A program made the position numbers and the translations under genes. From contig SVFO01000001.1 in NCBI GenBank assembly GCA_015056795.1, positions 174,776 to 238,775 on the forward strand: DNA of 64,000 nt. The letters are read 5' to 3'. Numbering within the stretch: the stretch's first letter is position 1; every line of letters begins with the position of its first letter. Positions 1 through 7,852 of the stretch are shown piece after piece. The notes beneath the pieces were generated by a model. It worked only from the letters and a program-made list of their open reading frames with translations, was not told the origin of the DNA and did not search any database. The DNA comes from Lachnospiraceae bacterium. GTDB lineage: Bacteria; Bacillota; Clostridia; Lachnospirales; Lachnospiraceae.

Positions 1-449
1 GGAGCCATGAGTCTTAACACCTCTGGCATGAACGCCAGATACTGCCCCTTTGCGGCATCCATGAAAATCAGGTCATACGGCCCTTCTAGCTCCCTTAGGA
101 TTTCTGCCGCATCTCCCTCTAAAAGCGTAATCTGCGCTTCCTTCCCAAACCTTCGAAAATTCTCCTTCGCCACGGGAATGCGCTTCTCATATTTCTCGAT
201 GGTCGTAATCTTGCAATCCGCCGGTGCATATTCACTCATTAAAATTGCAGAAAAGCCGATGGCCGTCCCTACTTCCAGGATGCTCTTCGGCTTTACGTAT
301 CTCAGCAAAAATCTGAAAAAACTCTGCAAAGGCTTTCGAATGATGGGAATGTCCCCAGCGATTGCCTCTTTTTCCAACTCATCTAGGTAAGGAGGATTTC
401 CGGGATCCATGGAATCAATAAAGGTTGCCATTCTTGGATCGATAATCAT
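1..449 (-). CDS. trmR: O-methyltransferase, TrmR-like (partial, runs off the window)
   Basis: SAM-dependent class I methyltransferase of the family-3 O-methyltransferase group. In Bacillus the member at this locus (YrrM/TrmR) methylates 5-hydroxyuridine in the tRNA wobble position. The visible 149 residues include the SAM-binding stretch ILEVGTAIGFSAI and the following acidic strand TTIEKYEKR, then DLIFMDAAKGQY, which fits the metal and substrate region. The ATG overlaps the stop of the upstream mltG-like gene in an ATGA, so the two are probably translationally coupled. The C-terminus lies beyond base 1. The family call is firm; the exact tRNA substrate is inferred from the conserved neighbourhood. 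Confidence 0.85.
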   Translation of the reverse strand, partial: MIIDPRMATFIDSMDPGNPPYLDELEKEAIAGDIPIIRKPLQSFFRFLLRYVKPKSILEVGTAIGFSAILMSEYAPADCKITTIEKYEKRIPVAKENFRRFGKEAQITLLEGDAAEILRELEGPYDLIFMDAAKGQYLAFMPEVLRLMA

Positions 450-829
450 TCTTCCTCTTCCTCCACATATCCGGCCATGGTGGCGAACATTTCCTCCGCC
501 GTCATGGATGATTTCAGTTCATAAGTGCCTGGCTGTATTTCCTTTCGGTACTCAGAGCAATAATATTGCAAAATAAAGAGCTTGCTGTCGCGGATAAGCC
601 CCTTGGTCTCCAAAAGCTCCCCTAATGCCTTCGGGCTGACACCCTCCGTGATGGTGATGGTGATCTTTTTTCCCTCTCCTATGGTGGTGACGGGTCCTTC
701 TTTAAAAACGCGATAGCCCAAATCATAACATTTTGTCGAATATTCCTTGATCAACATCAAAGCTACGACAATCAGCATGGCATGAAACAAAAGTCTTGCC
801 ATGCCTAGCAAAATACTGTCTCTTTTCAT
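446..829 (-). CDS. Short MltG/YceG-like membrane protein without the catalytic domain
   Basis: 127 residues: one N-terminal membrane segment (about residues 8-27) followed by an extracytoplasmic domain with the pattern ITITEGVSPKALGELLETKGLI, typical of the LysM-like substrate-binding part of endolytic transglycosylase MltG. Full MltG proteins are over 300 residues and carry the catalytic YceG core, which is absent here. It sits where yrrL (mltG) lies in the Bacillus cluster, between the DUF1292/ruvX genes and trmR. It may be a regulatory or degenerate MltG form; enzymatic activity is not expected. Confidence 0.7.
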   Translation of the reverse strand: MKRDSILLGMARLLFHAMLIVVALMLIKEYSTKCYDLGYRVFKEGPVTTIGEGKKITITITEGVSPKALGELLETKGLIRDSKLFILQYYCSEYRKEIQPGTYELKSSMTAEEMFATMAGYVEEEEE

Positions 830-850
830 AATTCAGTGCTCCTTAAAGCC

Positions 851-1171
851 TTATTCAAACGTAATCATTCCACTCAGGCGATTTTCAATGCCTTGTACCA
901 TGCGGCAAAAGGCAAGCTCTGCTGCCAGAAAGTCGGAAACAAGGGGATTGTCTCGAAAGGCCTGATACTCCCTCTGGAACTGTTCCACCTTATCAAAGGC
1001 ATAATCAGGGCTCTGCTGTAGTTCGTAATTCCGCATGCGAAACTCGTCAATTTGGCGCTTTAGGTCGGGATCCTGCTTTACCTGCTCCAGCTTGCTTTTG
1101 TATTCCAGGTAGACGTCCGAATTTAACAGGGCGTTCGCCAGTCTGTCTACCGCTTCCTCCACCTCGTTCAT
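851..1171 (-). CDS. YlbF/YmcA family protein
   Basis: 106-residue, almost wholly helical, charged protein with the YlbF-family pattern LANALLNSDVYLEYKSKLEQ followed by DPDLKRQIDEFR. In Bacillus YlbF, YmcA and YaaT form a complex that directs RNase Y-dependent mRNA processing. Here the gene lies only 3 bases downstream of the RNase J gene, so it is probably co-transcribed with a ribonuclease. The family assignment is good; the partner is inferred from the neighbour. Confidence 0.8.
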   Translation of the reverse strand: MNEVEEAVDRLANALLNSDVYLEYKSKLEQVKQDPDLKRQIDEFRMRNYELQQSPDYAFDKVEQFQREYQAFRDNPLVSDFLAAELAFCRMVQGIENRLSGMITFE

Positions 1172-1174
1172 GTA

Positions 1175-2872
1175 CTAGACCTCCATGATAATCGGTAAAA
1201 TCATAGGCTTTCTCTTTGTCTTTTTCCAAACGAAATCAGAAAGTGCATCCTTGGTAGTGCTCTTTAATTTTCCCCAGTCCGTAATGCCGCGGTCGAGGCA
1301 TGCCTGCACGGCTTCATCCACGATCAGCCTTGCTTCCTCAATCAGTTCATCGGATTCACGAACATAGACAAATCCGCGCGATACAATGTCGGGCCCGGCA
1401 ATCAGCTGTCCCGTCTCCTTCTCCAGGCTCATGACCACGATCATGATACCCTCCTCGGAAAGGTGCTGTCTGTCGCGAAGCACGACGTTTCCCACGTCTC
1501 CGACGCCAAGGCCATCCACCAGAATGCCTCCCGTAACAACCTTGTCCGTCACGCTGGCGCTTGTCTCATCCAGCGCCAACACGTCACCGGAGGACAGAAT
1601 AAAGATGTTCTTCTTGTCAATGCCAAGGCTCTCGGCAATCTTCGCCTGCGCCTTCAAATGCTTATACTCTCCATGCACGGGAATCGCGTATTTCGGCTGT
1701 ACCAGCGTATAAATCAGCTTGATCTCCTCCTGGCAGGCATGTCCCGATACATGCACGTCCTGGAAGATGACGTCGGCGCCCTTTCGAAGCAGCTCATTGA
1801 TGATCTTCGTCACGGACTTCTCATTTCCGGGGATGGGGGTCGAGGAGAAAATGACCGTGTCCCCGGCGCCAATGGTAATCTTGCGATGCATGCCGTTCGC
1901 CATGCGGGAAAGTGCCGCCATGCTCTCGCCCTGGCTTCCCGTCGTGATGATGACCTGCTTCTCCGCAGGCACGTTTTTCAACAGGTCCAGATCCACCAGC
2001 GTGTTCTCCGGGATCGTAATACAGCCCAGCGCTATCGCGGTCTCAATGGTATTTGTCATGCTGCGGCCTTCCACGGCAACCTTTCTGCCACATTTATAGG
2101 CAGAATTGATGATCTGCTGCACGCGGTCCACGTTGGACGCAAAGGTCGCTACAAAAATACGAGTGTTCTTGTGCTCCTCGAACAGCGTGTCAAAGGTATG
2201 TCCAACGGTCTTCTCCGAAGGCGTAAAGCCCGGCCGCTCCGCATTCGTGGAGTCGCACATCAGGGCAAGCACACCCTTCTTTCCAATCTCAGCAAAACGC
2301 TGCAGGTCAATGGCATCACCATAAACCGGCGTAAAGTCCACCTTAAAGTCGCCCGTGTGTACCACGACGCCCGCAGGGGAATAAATGGCAAGCGCTGCCG
2401 CGTCCACGATGCTGTGATTTGTCTTAATAAATTCCACGCGAAACTGTCCCAAATTTACGGACTGTCCAAATTTTACCACCTTGCGCTTGGTGCCCTTCAT
2501 GAGCTCATGCTCCTCGAGCTTATGCTCGATCAGACCCATGGTCAGGCGCGTTGCATATACCGGAACGTTCAGTTCCTTCAAAATGTAAGGCAGGGCTCCG
2601 ATGTGATCCTCATGTCCATGGGTGATCACAAAGCCCTTGACTCTCTCCTTATTTTCCTTCAAATACGTAATGTCGGGAATGACCAGGTCGATGCCCAGCA
2701 TGTCATCCGCTGGAAATGCCAACCCGCAATCCACGACAATAATACTGTCTTCGTACTCGAAGGCAGTAATGTTCATACCAATCTGCTCCAAGCCTCCCAA
2801 AGGGATAATCTTCAGCTTGGGGCCCGAAAGATTTTCTTTTTTCTTTCTCAAACTAATTCCTCCAAAATTCAT
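1175..2872 (-). CDS. rnj: Ribonuclease J
   Basis: 565-residue beta-CASP metallo-beta-lactamase RNase with 5'-to-3' exonuclease and endonuclease activity, central to mRNA turnover in Firmicutes. The zinc-binding motif HGHEDHIG is at residues 85-92, followed by further metal ligands (VHTGDFKVD, and HVSGHA in the beta-CASP part) and a C-terminal RNase J domain. Length matches the family (about 555 residues). A run of basic residues (RKKKEN) precedes the catalytic fold. It leads into the YlbF-family gene after 3 bases. Confidence 0.95.
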   Translation of the reverse strand: MNFGGISLRKKKENLSGPKLKIIPLGGLEQIGMNITAFEYEDSIIVVDCGLAFPADDMLGIDLVIPDITYLKENKERVKGFVITHGHEDHIGALPYILKELNVPVYATRLTMGLIEHKLEEHELMKGTKRKVVKFGQSVNLGQFRVEFIKTNHSIVDAAALAIYSPAGVVVHTGDFKVDFTPVYGDAIDLQRFAEIGKKGVLALMCDSTNAERPGFTPSEKTVGHTFDTLFEEHKNTRIFVATFASNVDRVQQIINSAYKCGRKVAVEGRSMTNTIETAIALGCITIPENTLVDLDLLKNVPAEKQVIITTGSQGESMAALSRMANGMHRKITIGAGDTVIFSSTPIPGNEKSVTKIINELLRKGADVIFQDVHVSGHACQEEIKLIYTLVQPKYAIPVHGEYKHLKAQAKIAESLGIDKKNIFILSSGDVLALDETSASVTDKVVTGGILVDGLGVGDVGNVVLRDRQHLSEEGIMIVVMSLEKETGQLIAGPDIVSRGFVYVRESDELIEEARLIVDEAVQACLDRGITDWGKLKSTTKDALSDFVWKKTKRKPMILPIIMEV

Positions 2873-2903
2873 TCCACATGATCGAAAGCATTGCCCTATT
2901 CGA

Positions 2904-3161
2904 TCATGATTCTAAATCCACGTCCTCCAGCATGTTTGAAAACACGCCGGCCACGGCATCCAGCTCGTCATCGTCTTCCACGAAGACATAGGTGCTTTCT
3001 GCCTCTCCATCCTCTGACAGATCCTTCATGATCCATGCTTCTCCGTCTCCATCCTCCGCATCCGTCACAAGAATGTAATTGATCCCGCCAATTCGGGTCT
3101 GCTCCAATACGTAAAACTCTACCGGTTCCTCTCCCTCGGGAGTAAATAGGATTTTCTCCAT
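2904..3161 (-). CDS. DUF1292 family acidic protein (YrzB-like)
   Basis: 85 residues, strongly acidic, with the family core EEPVEFYVLEQTRIGGINYILVTD and a C-terminal stretch rich in Asp/Glu (VFVEDDDELDAVAGVF). DUF1292 proteins are regularly coded next to ruvX and ireB in Firmicutes, exactly as here, but have no settled biochemical function. The short spacing to RNase J (31 bases) suggests one transcript from the ruvX side through rnj. Confidence 0.8.
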   Translation of the reverse strand: MEKILFTPEGEEPVEFYVLEQTRIGGINYILVTDAEDGDGEAWIMKDLSEDGEAESTYVFVEDDDELDAVAGVFSNMLEDVDLES

Positions 3162-3259
3162 GCTTTTGCCTCCAAGGCTTCCCGCCCTGCCTTCGTCTCT
3201 TTTCCTTTGCGATCTGCACCTAGTATTCCTGCGCTTCGAAGCGATCCCGCGCGTCTATG

Positions 3260-3706
3260 TTAACAATCCGTATTTCTGGCTGCCTGGTTGGCCAGATAAT
3301 CCAAATACCCCTGCAAAATAAAGGTCGCGGCAATCATGTCCACGTACTCCTTGCGGTGCTCCCGGCGGATTCCCGCTTCCATCATGGTTTTGTCTGCTGC
3401 AACGGTTGTCAGGCGCTCGTCCCACATCACCACGGGCAAGCCCGTCCGACGCTCCAGCTTCTCCTTGAACTCCTCCGTGAGCTCCACCCTCACGCCTTCC
3501 GTGCCGTTCATGTGCTTGGGGCATCCCAGCACAATTTTCTCCACTTCGTATTCCTTGATCAGCTCCTCAATCCTTGCCAAGGTCTGGCGAAGCTTATTCT
3601 CTTCCTTGCGACGGATGATCTCCACGCCCTGAGCCGTCAACAGCAGGGCATCGCTGATGGCAACTCCCACTGTCTTAGAGCCAAAATCCAATCCCATGAT
3701 CCGCAT
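3260..3706 (-). CDS. ruvX: Holliday junction resolvase-like RuvX/YqgF
   Basis: 148 residues with the RNase H-like fold signature [16 protein letters not shown] at the N-terminus, the [13 protein letters not shown] strand-loop in the middle and the late acidic motif [14 protein letters not shown]. YqgF proteins take part in processing of pre-16S rRNA ends and have been proposed as Holliday junction resolvases. Length is normal for the family. It lies between the ireB-like and DUF1292 genes, the standard Firmicutes order. Confidence 0.92.
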   Translation of the reverse strand: MRIMGLDFGSKTVGVAISDALLLTAQGVEIIRRKEENKLRQTLARIEELIKEYEVEKIVLGCPKHMNGTEGVRVELTEEFKEKLERRTGLPVVMWDERLTTVAADKTMMEAGIRREHRKEYVDMIAATFILQGYLDYLANQAARNTDC

Positions 3707-3727
3707 ATAGTATGTGCTCCTAATTTC

Positions 3728-3742
3728 AATCGCTCCGCGATA
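3728..3742. repeat. Small dispersed palindrome (copy 1 of 5)
   Basis: AATCGCTCCGCGATA between the ireB and ruvX genes, followed by a partial echo TTGCTCCGCGATGG. Confidence 0.6.
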
Positions 3743-3767
3743 TTTTGCTCCGCGATGGTTTGCTCCG

Positions 3768-4034
3768 TTATTGCTCTAATTTGTAGTCGATATAGAAGCG
3801 CAGCATCTCCTCCACCAGTTCGTCCCTCTCGACCTTCATGATCAGGCTTCTGGCGTTCTTATGGCTCGTAATGTACGTAGGATCTCCGCTCATAATGTAA
3901 CCCACGATTTGGTTGACGGGATTATAGCCCTTCTCGCGAAGTGCCTCATACACTGCAGACAAGACAACCTGCGCCCCCGTCTCCTGCTCCGTCCCCACGG
4001 TAAAATACTGTGTATTTGCTAAATTGTTATCCAT
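3768..4034 (-). CDS. ireB: IreB family regulatory phosphoprotein (UPF0297)
   Basis: About 88 residues with the conserved core [29 protein letters not shown], which matches IreB of Enterococcus (a substrate of the IreK PASTA kinase and a negative regulator of cephalosporin resistance). I chose the internal ATG at 4034 ([11 protein letters not shown]) because the family starts about there and a GAGGG lies just upstream; an ATG at 4106 is in frame but has no ribosome site. The phosphoacceptor Thr of the family is probably in the TQYFTV segment. Confidence 0.85.
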   Translation of the reverse strand: MDNNLANTQYFTVGTEQETGAQVVLSAVYEALREKGYNPVNQIVGYIMSGDPTYITSHKNARSLIMKVERDELVEEMLRFYIDYKLEQ

Positions 4035-4183
4035 AAACACCCTCGGCTTCCCGCGCCTCATCTCGCGACTGACTATTTTCGTTTCAAATTGGCGCCATTT
4101 ATCCATTTTAGGTTCTAATTATGAATATTCTAATCCATTTTTCAGAAAATTTCAAGACCCGCCCGCGGAATCCGTGCAAAGCT

Positions 4184-4720
4184 TTACGACAGTTTCCCAT
4201 ATTTTTTGCGATAATTCTCGATACAGTGCTCAATGACCTTCACTGCCTCGTCCGCATTCAGAATGTCATCCACCTTTGTTTCCTTCCCCTCAAGGTTCTT
4301 GTAAACGGAGAAGAAATGCTGAATTTCATCGAAGATATGCTTCGGCAGCTCGCTGATGTCATGATACATGTTGTAGTTGGGATCGCCGTAGGGCATTGCA
4401 ATAATCTTCTCATCACCCATGCCGCAGTCCAGCATCTTCATAACGCCGATGGGATAGCTTCGAACCAGTGTCATCGGGCGAATGTTCTGCGTGCAGAGCA
4501 CCAGTACGTCCAGCGGGTCATGGTCATCACCTAGGGTCTTCGGGATGAAACCATAGTTTGCGGGGTAGTGGGTTGCGGTATAGAGCACGCGGTCAAGCAT
4601 CAGCATGCCGGTCTCCTTGTCGAGCTCATATTTCATGCTGCTGCCCTTGCTGATCTCAATTACTGACATAAAATCCATGGGGCGAATTCTGCTCTCGTCA
4701 ATGTCATGCCAAATATTCAT
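4184..4720 (-). CDS. ppa: Family I inorganic pyrophosphatase
   Basis: 178 residues. Hydrolyses pyrophosphate to phosphate in the cytoplasm, pulling biosynthetic reactions forward. The active-site block DHDPLDVLVL is present, preceded by the YPANYGFIPKT strand that is typical of soluble family I enzymes. Length matches prokaryotic PPases. A clear ribosome site (AAGGAGG) precedes the ATG. It stands alone between the ireB and HAD genes, each separated by an intergenic hairpin or AT-rich gap. Confidence 0.93.
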   Translation of the reverse strand: MNIWHDIDESRIRPMDFMSVIEISKGSSMKYELDKETGMLMLDRVLYTATHYPANYGFIPKTLGDDHDPLDVLVLCTQNIRPMTLVRSYPIGVMKMLDCGMGDEKIIAMPYGDPNYNMYHDISELPKHIFDEIQHFFSVYKNLEGKETKVDDILNADEAVKVIEHCIENYRKKYGKLS

Positions 4721-4755
4721 ATTTATTTCCTCCTTGGTTCTTTTATATTCTTCCT

Positions 4756-4797
4756 TCGGTTCTGGTGGATCCCTGAGAAGGGATCGGTCAGAACCGA
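4756..4797 (-). terminator. Stem-loop after the HAD phosphatase gene
   Basis: An interrupted inverted repeat (GGTTCTG...CAGAACC outside, GATCCCT...AGGGATC inside) lies between the HAD stop and the ppa start. On the minus strand it follows the HAD gene. There is no good T-run after it, so termination is only a probable role. Confidence 0.45.
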
Positions 4798-4813
4798 GTA
4801 GTCTATAATATTT

Positions 4814-5626
4814 TCAGATGCAACCCAACCATTTTAAAGCGTTCCAAATACCATTATCCATCACAGATGTTGTGACATAGTCTGCGATCTCAAGTACCCC
4901 CTGGGAGGATTCTCCCATGGCGATGGCAGTGCCTGCATGCTCGAGCATGGGAAGGTCGTTGTTGCTGTCGCCGATGGCAACCATGTCCTTTGTCGTTATC
5001 TTTTTCGGATATTTCCCCGATGCATTTAAGTGTTCCGCCAAAAAATCCATGCAGGTCGCCTTGGAGTAGCCCTTGGGTACGATCTCGAAAAATCCTTGCT
5101 CGCGATCAATCAAGTCGAGCAGGTCGCCTTGTTCCTCCATGAATTGGTAAACGCTTTGGGAATCATCCGCATAACAGTAAAACTTGTCAAACCGGCCTGG
5201 CGCAAGCTGGTAATTGTCCCAGTTGCGATCCCGATAGTGGTCGATGATATATTGCCGAAGGGTTTCTGTATGCATCTTATCCAATTCGTTATGAAAATTG
5301 GTCTCTTCGCCTTCCAGGATCGCATCGATCCGATATTTTTCAAGGCCTTGGATAATGCCCTCTGCCTCGTTAAGCGTAAAGGTCTTATGTAAAAGCTCCT
5401 TCCCCTGAAAGAAAATCTGCGTGCCACAGCCGCACAAATATCCGTCAAAGGGGGCAAGCTTCGGGAGCCAATCCATCACAAGGCTTGCGGTGCGCCCCGT
5501 GTTGACCAGGCAAAGATGTCCGTTCTCCTTCGCAATGCGTACTGCCTCCGCCGCGGATTGCGGCATCTCCCGCCAGTTGCTAATTAGCGTTCCATCGATG
5601 TCAAAAAAGATTAGTTTGCTGTCCAA
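4814..5626 (-). CDS. Cof-type HAD hydrolase
   Basis: 270-residue haloacid dehalogenase phosphatase. The nucleophile motif FFDIDGTLI is at the N-terminus and motif III/IV appears as MVAIGDSNNDLPMLEHAG near residue 220, with a C2-type cap between, as in the Cof/YidA group that dephosphorylates sugar phosphates and cofactors. The start overlaps the 3' end of mtaB by 26 bases, which suggests coupling. The substrate cannot be read from sequence. Confidence 0.9.
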   Translation of the reverse strand: MDSKLIFFDIDGTLISNWREMPQSAAEAVRIAKENGHLCLVNTGRTASLVMDWLPKLAPFDGYLCGCGTQIFFQGKELLHKTFTLNEAEGIIQGLEKYRIDAILEGEETNFHNELDKMHTETLRQYIIDHYRDRNWDNYQLAPGRFDKFYCYADDSQSVYQFMEEQGDLLDLIDREQGFFEIVPKGYSKATCMDFLAEHLNASGKYPKKITTKDMVAIGDSNNDLPMLEHAGTAIAMGESSQGVLEIADYVTTSVMDNGIWNALKWLGCI

Positions 5627-7310
5627 GTAAAATCTCCTCCGTAAAAAACTCCGTTACTTTCAACTGCAGGATTTCGCCTGCTCGCGCAGCAATCAGTCCT
5701 GTTGCTTGCTTTGACGTCTTCTGCTCGTCCACGCATTTTGCCACCATATCATCACGATTGAGCGCTAACGCAACACGCACGTAATCCACCGTATGTCCCA
5801 AAAGATAGTTCTTTCCGCCGATTTCCTTTTCTTCCTCCATCAATACGGCGACAACCTGTCCGAGTTTTTGCTTTCGAAAAGCGATGGATTGCTCGCGCTC
5901 AAGTTCCAAAAGAACGTCACTTCGTCTTGCCTTAATGGGATCCGGGATCTGTCCCTCCATCACTGCCGCCCGCGTTCCGGCGCGCTTCGAATACTTAAAG
6001 ACATGCATTTCATAAAAGCCCACGGTTTCCAGAAAGGCCTTGGTGATCGCGAATTCCTCCTCCGTCTCCCCGGGGAAGCCTACGATCACGTCCGTCGTAA
6101 TGGCCGGAACCATTGGTGCATAAGCATCCCTCAGGGCCTGTACGCTCTCGAGATATTGCTGCGCCGTATAATGTCGATTCATGCGCTTTAATGTAGCATC
6201 GCACCCGCTTTGCAGGGAAAGATGGAAATGGGGACACACCTTCGGAAGGGCCGCCAGACGCTTTGCCGTCTCAGGCGTCACGATTCTCGGCTCCAAGGAG
6301 CTGATGCGAATGCGCTGAAGGCCTGGAACCTTATGTAGCTCCTCAATAAGGTCAAATAACTTGGTCTGACCGCGATAATCCATGGGCTTCACGGCCGAGG
6401 GCTCCTGAAGGGCAGTCACTTTATTTGCCCGTGCGGGCTCCTGCGTGGCAGCCTCCTTTTGCGTTTCTGCAGTCCTTTTCTCACCTCCAGGCGATCCAGT
6501 TTGGAGCATACCCGGCTTCGTCTCACCATTCCCGACATCTGGTATTGGGGTCGTAAAATCAATTCCATAGGAGCTGACGTGAATTCCTGTCAGAACGATC
6601 TCCTGATATCCTGCGGCAACGATGCACTCCACCTCGCGAAGCACGTCCTCAGGCTTTCTGCTGCGGACGCGTCCTCGCGCCAAAGGAATGGCACAGTAGG
6701 AGCAAAACTGATTGCAGCCATCCTGAATCTTGATGTAGGCACGCGTGTGCTCTGCCGTTGTCTTTAGCTGCATCTCTTCATATTCTTTTTCATGAGCAAT
6801 GTCCAAGATTGTCGTGCCGCCGAGGGTCTTGTCCTCAAAGCCTGCGCCGGAATCTTCCCTTGCGTCATTTTCTTTTTTCAAAGAAATTGGCTTCGCATCA
6901 ATGCCATCTTCCTCGCATACTCCCCTTGGGCGATCTTCGTTTTCCCACAGGCTGTTGTCATCATGCTCTGCAAGATATTGCTCCAGGATCTTTGCGATGT
7001 CCTTCTTTCGGTTGTTGCCGATCGCAAGGTCGATGGCGGGATCCTTGACTGCGCCTGCGAGGTCCGTCTGCACGTAGCAGCCCACTGCCACGACAACCGC
7101 ATTCGGATTCTTTTGCTTCGCCCGATGTAGCATCTGACGGCTCTTCCGATCCGCAATGTTCGTCACCGTGCAGGTGTTAATGACATAAATATCCGCCATT
7201 TTGTCAAAAGGGACTATTTCATACCCCTTTTCCCGCATGATTTGTTGCATGACGTCCAACTCATAGGAGTTTACTTTGCATCCCAAATTGTGAAATGCTA
7301 TGGTTTTCAT
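5601..7310 (-). CDS. mtaB: tRNA t6A37 methylthiotransferase MtaB
   Basis: Radical-SAM methylthiotransferase that converts t6A to ms2t6A at position 37 of ANN-decoding tRNAs. N-terminal MTTase domain cysteines appear in NLGCKVN, INTCTVTN and VAVGCYVQ; the radical-SAM cluster motif is CNQFCSYCAIPLARGR; a TRAM-like domain closes the protein. The start MKTIAFHN at 7310 is preceded by GGAGA. At about 569 residues it is well above the usual ~430. The excess is two low-complexity charged inserts, at about 113-180 and 255-325, both outside the motifs, so the enzyme should still fold. Confidence 0.92.
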   Translation of the reverse strand: MKTIAFHNLGCKVNSYELDVMQQIMREKGYEIVPFDKMADIYVINTCTVTNIADRKSRQMLHRAKQKNPNAVVVAVGCYVQTDLAGAVKDPAIDLAIGNNRKKDIAKILEQYLAEHDDNSLWENEDRPRGVCEEDGIDAKPISLKKENDAREDSGAGFEDKTLGGTTILDIAHEKEYEEMQLKTTAEHTRAYIKIQDGCNQFCSYCAIPLARGRVRSRKPEDVLREVECIVAAGYQEIVLTGIHVSSYGIDFTTPIPDVGNGETKPGMLQTGSPGGEKRTAETQKEAATQEPARANKVTALQEPSAVKPMDYRGQTKLFDLIEELHKVPGLQRIRISSLEPRIVTPETAKRLAALPKVCPHFHLSLQSGCDATLKRMNRHYTAQQYLESVQALRDAYAPMVPAITTDVIVGFPGETEEEFAITKAFLETVGFYEMHVFKYSKRAGTRAAVMEGQIPDPIKARRSDVLLELEREQSIAFRKQKLGQVVAVLMEEEKEIGGKNYLLGHTVDYVRVALALNRDDMVAKCVDEQKTSKQATGLIAARAGEILQLKVTEFFTEEILLGQQTNLF

Positions 7311-7355
7311 TGGATTCTCCATTATTTTTCTACATATATTCTCTTTTTTTTACTC

Positions 7356-7384
7356 TTGACTTTTCATGATGTTCCAATTATGAT
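7356..7384 (+). promoter_or_regulatory. Sigma-A promoter of the HPr-like gene
   Basis: TTGACT at 7356-7361 and TATGAT at 7379-7384 with a 17-base spacer, about 40 bases upstream of the AGGAGG of the HPr-like gene. It lies in the divergent gap to mtaB. Confidence 0.75.
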
Positions 7385-7424
7385 GTAGGCAGAAGGTATG
7401 ACACAGATGAAGGAGGTAACATTC

Positions 7425-7655
7425 ATGAAAACAGTTCAGATTTCTTTAAATTCGATTGACAAGGTAAAGTCCTTCGTAAATGACATTACGAAGTTTGATT
7501 ACGATTTCGACCTGGTATCCGGCAGATACGTAATCGACGCTAAGTCAATCATGGGCATCTTCAGCCTGGATCTTTCCAAGCCCATCGACTTGAACATCCA
7601 CACCGAAGACGGTGCCGAGGAAGTTCTGAAGGTTCTGAAGAACTACGAGGTTTAA
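7425..7655 (+). CDS. HPr-like protein lacking the phosphocarrier histidine
   Basis: 76 residues aligning over their length with the PTS phosphocarrier HPr. The regulatory-serine block is kept as DAKSIMGIFSLDLSK (Ser41 corresponds to HPr Ser46), but the region that should hold the HARPA catalytic site reads NSIDKVKSF, so His15 is absent. That is the pattern of Crh-type proteins, which signal through the serine without carrying phosphate to sugars. The start at 7425 follows GAAGGAGG. It has its own promoter and terminator. Confidence 0.8.
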   Translation: MKTVQISLNSIDKVKSFVNDITKFDYDFDLVSGRYVIDAKSIMGIFSLDLSKPIDLNIHTEDGAEEVLKVLKNYEV

Positions 7656-7715
7656 TTCTCAAAGCTTCCTTGAAATCAAATGATGGTTTCAAGGCTACAC
7701 AAAAGAAAGTATGTA

Positions 7716-7746
7716 CGCCCTCCGAACCCCGGAGGGCGTTTTGTTA
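7716..7746 (+). terminator. Intrinsic terminator of the HPr-like gene
   Basis: Perfect stem CGCCCTCCG/CGGAGGGCG with a 5-base loop followed by TTTTGTT. Confidence 0.9.
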
Positions 7747-7852
7747 TAAGCTCTTTTGTTATAAGTTCAGAGCTGAGCAAATTTCTTGCAATGGGCACGA
7801 TAAATGCCCGCATTCACATGTGCTCGACATAAGAATTATATTAGGTCCTACA

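Noticed and set aside
1463..2881. 472-codon open frame opposite RNase J
   Set aside because: It is an antisense shadow of the RNase J gene without initiation signals or family likeness.
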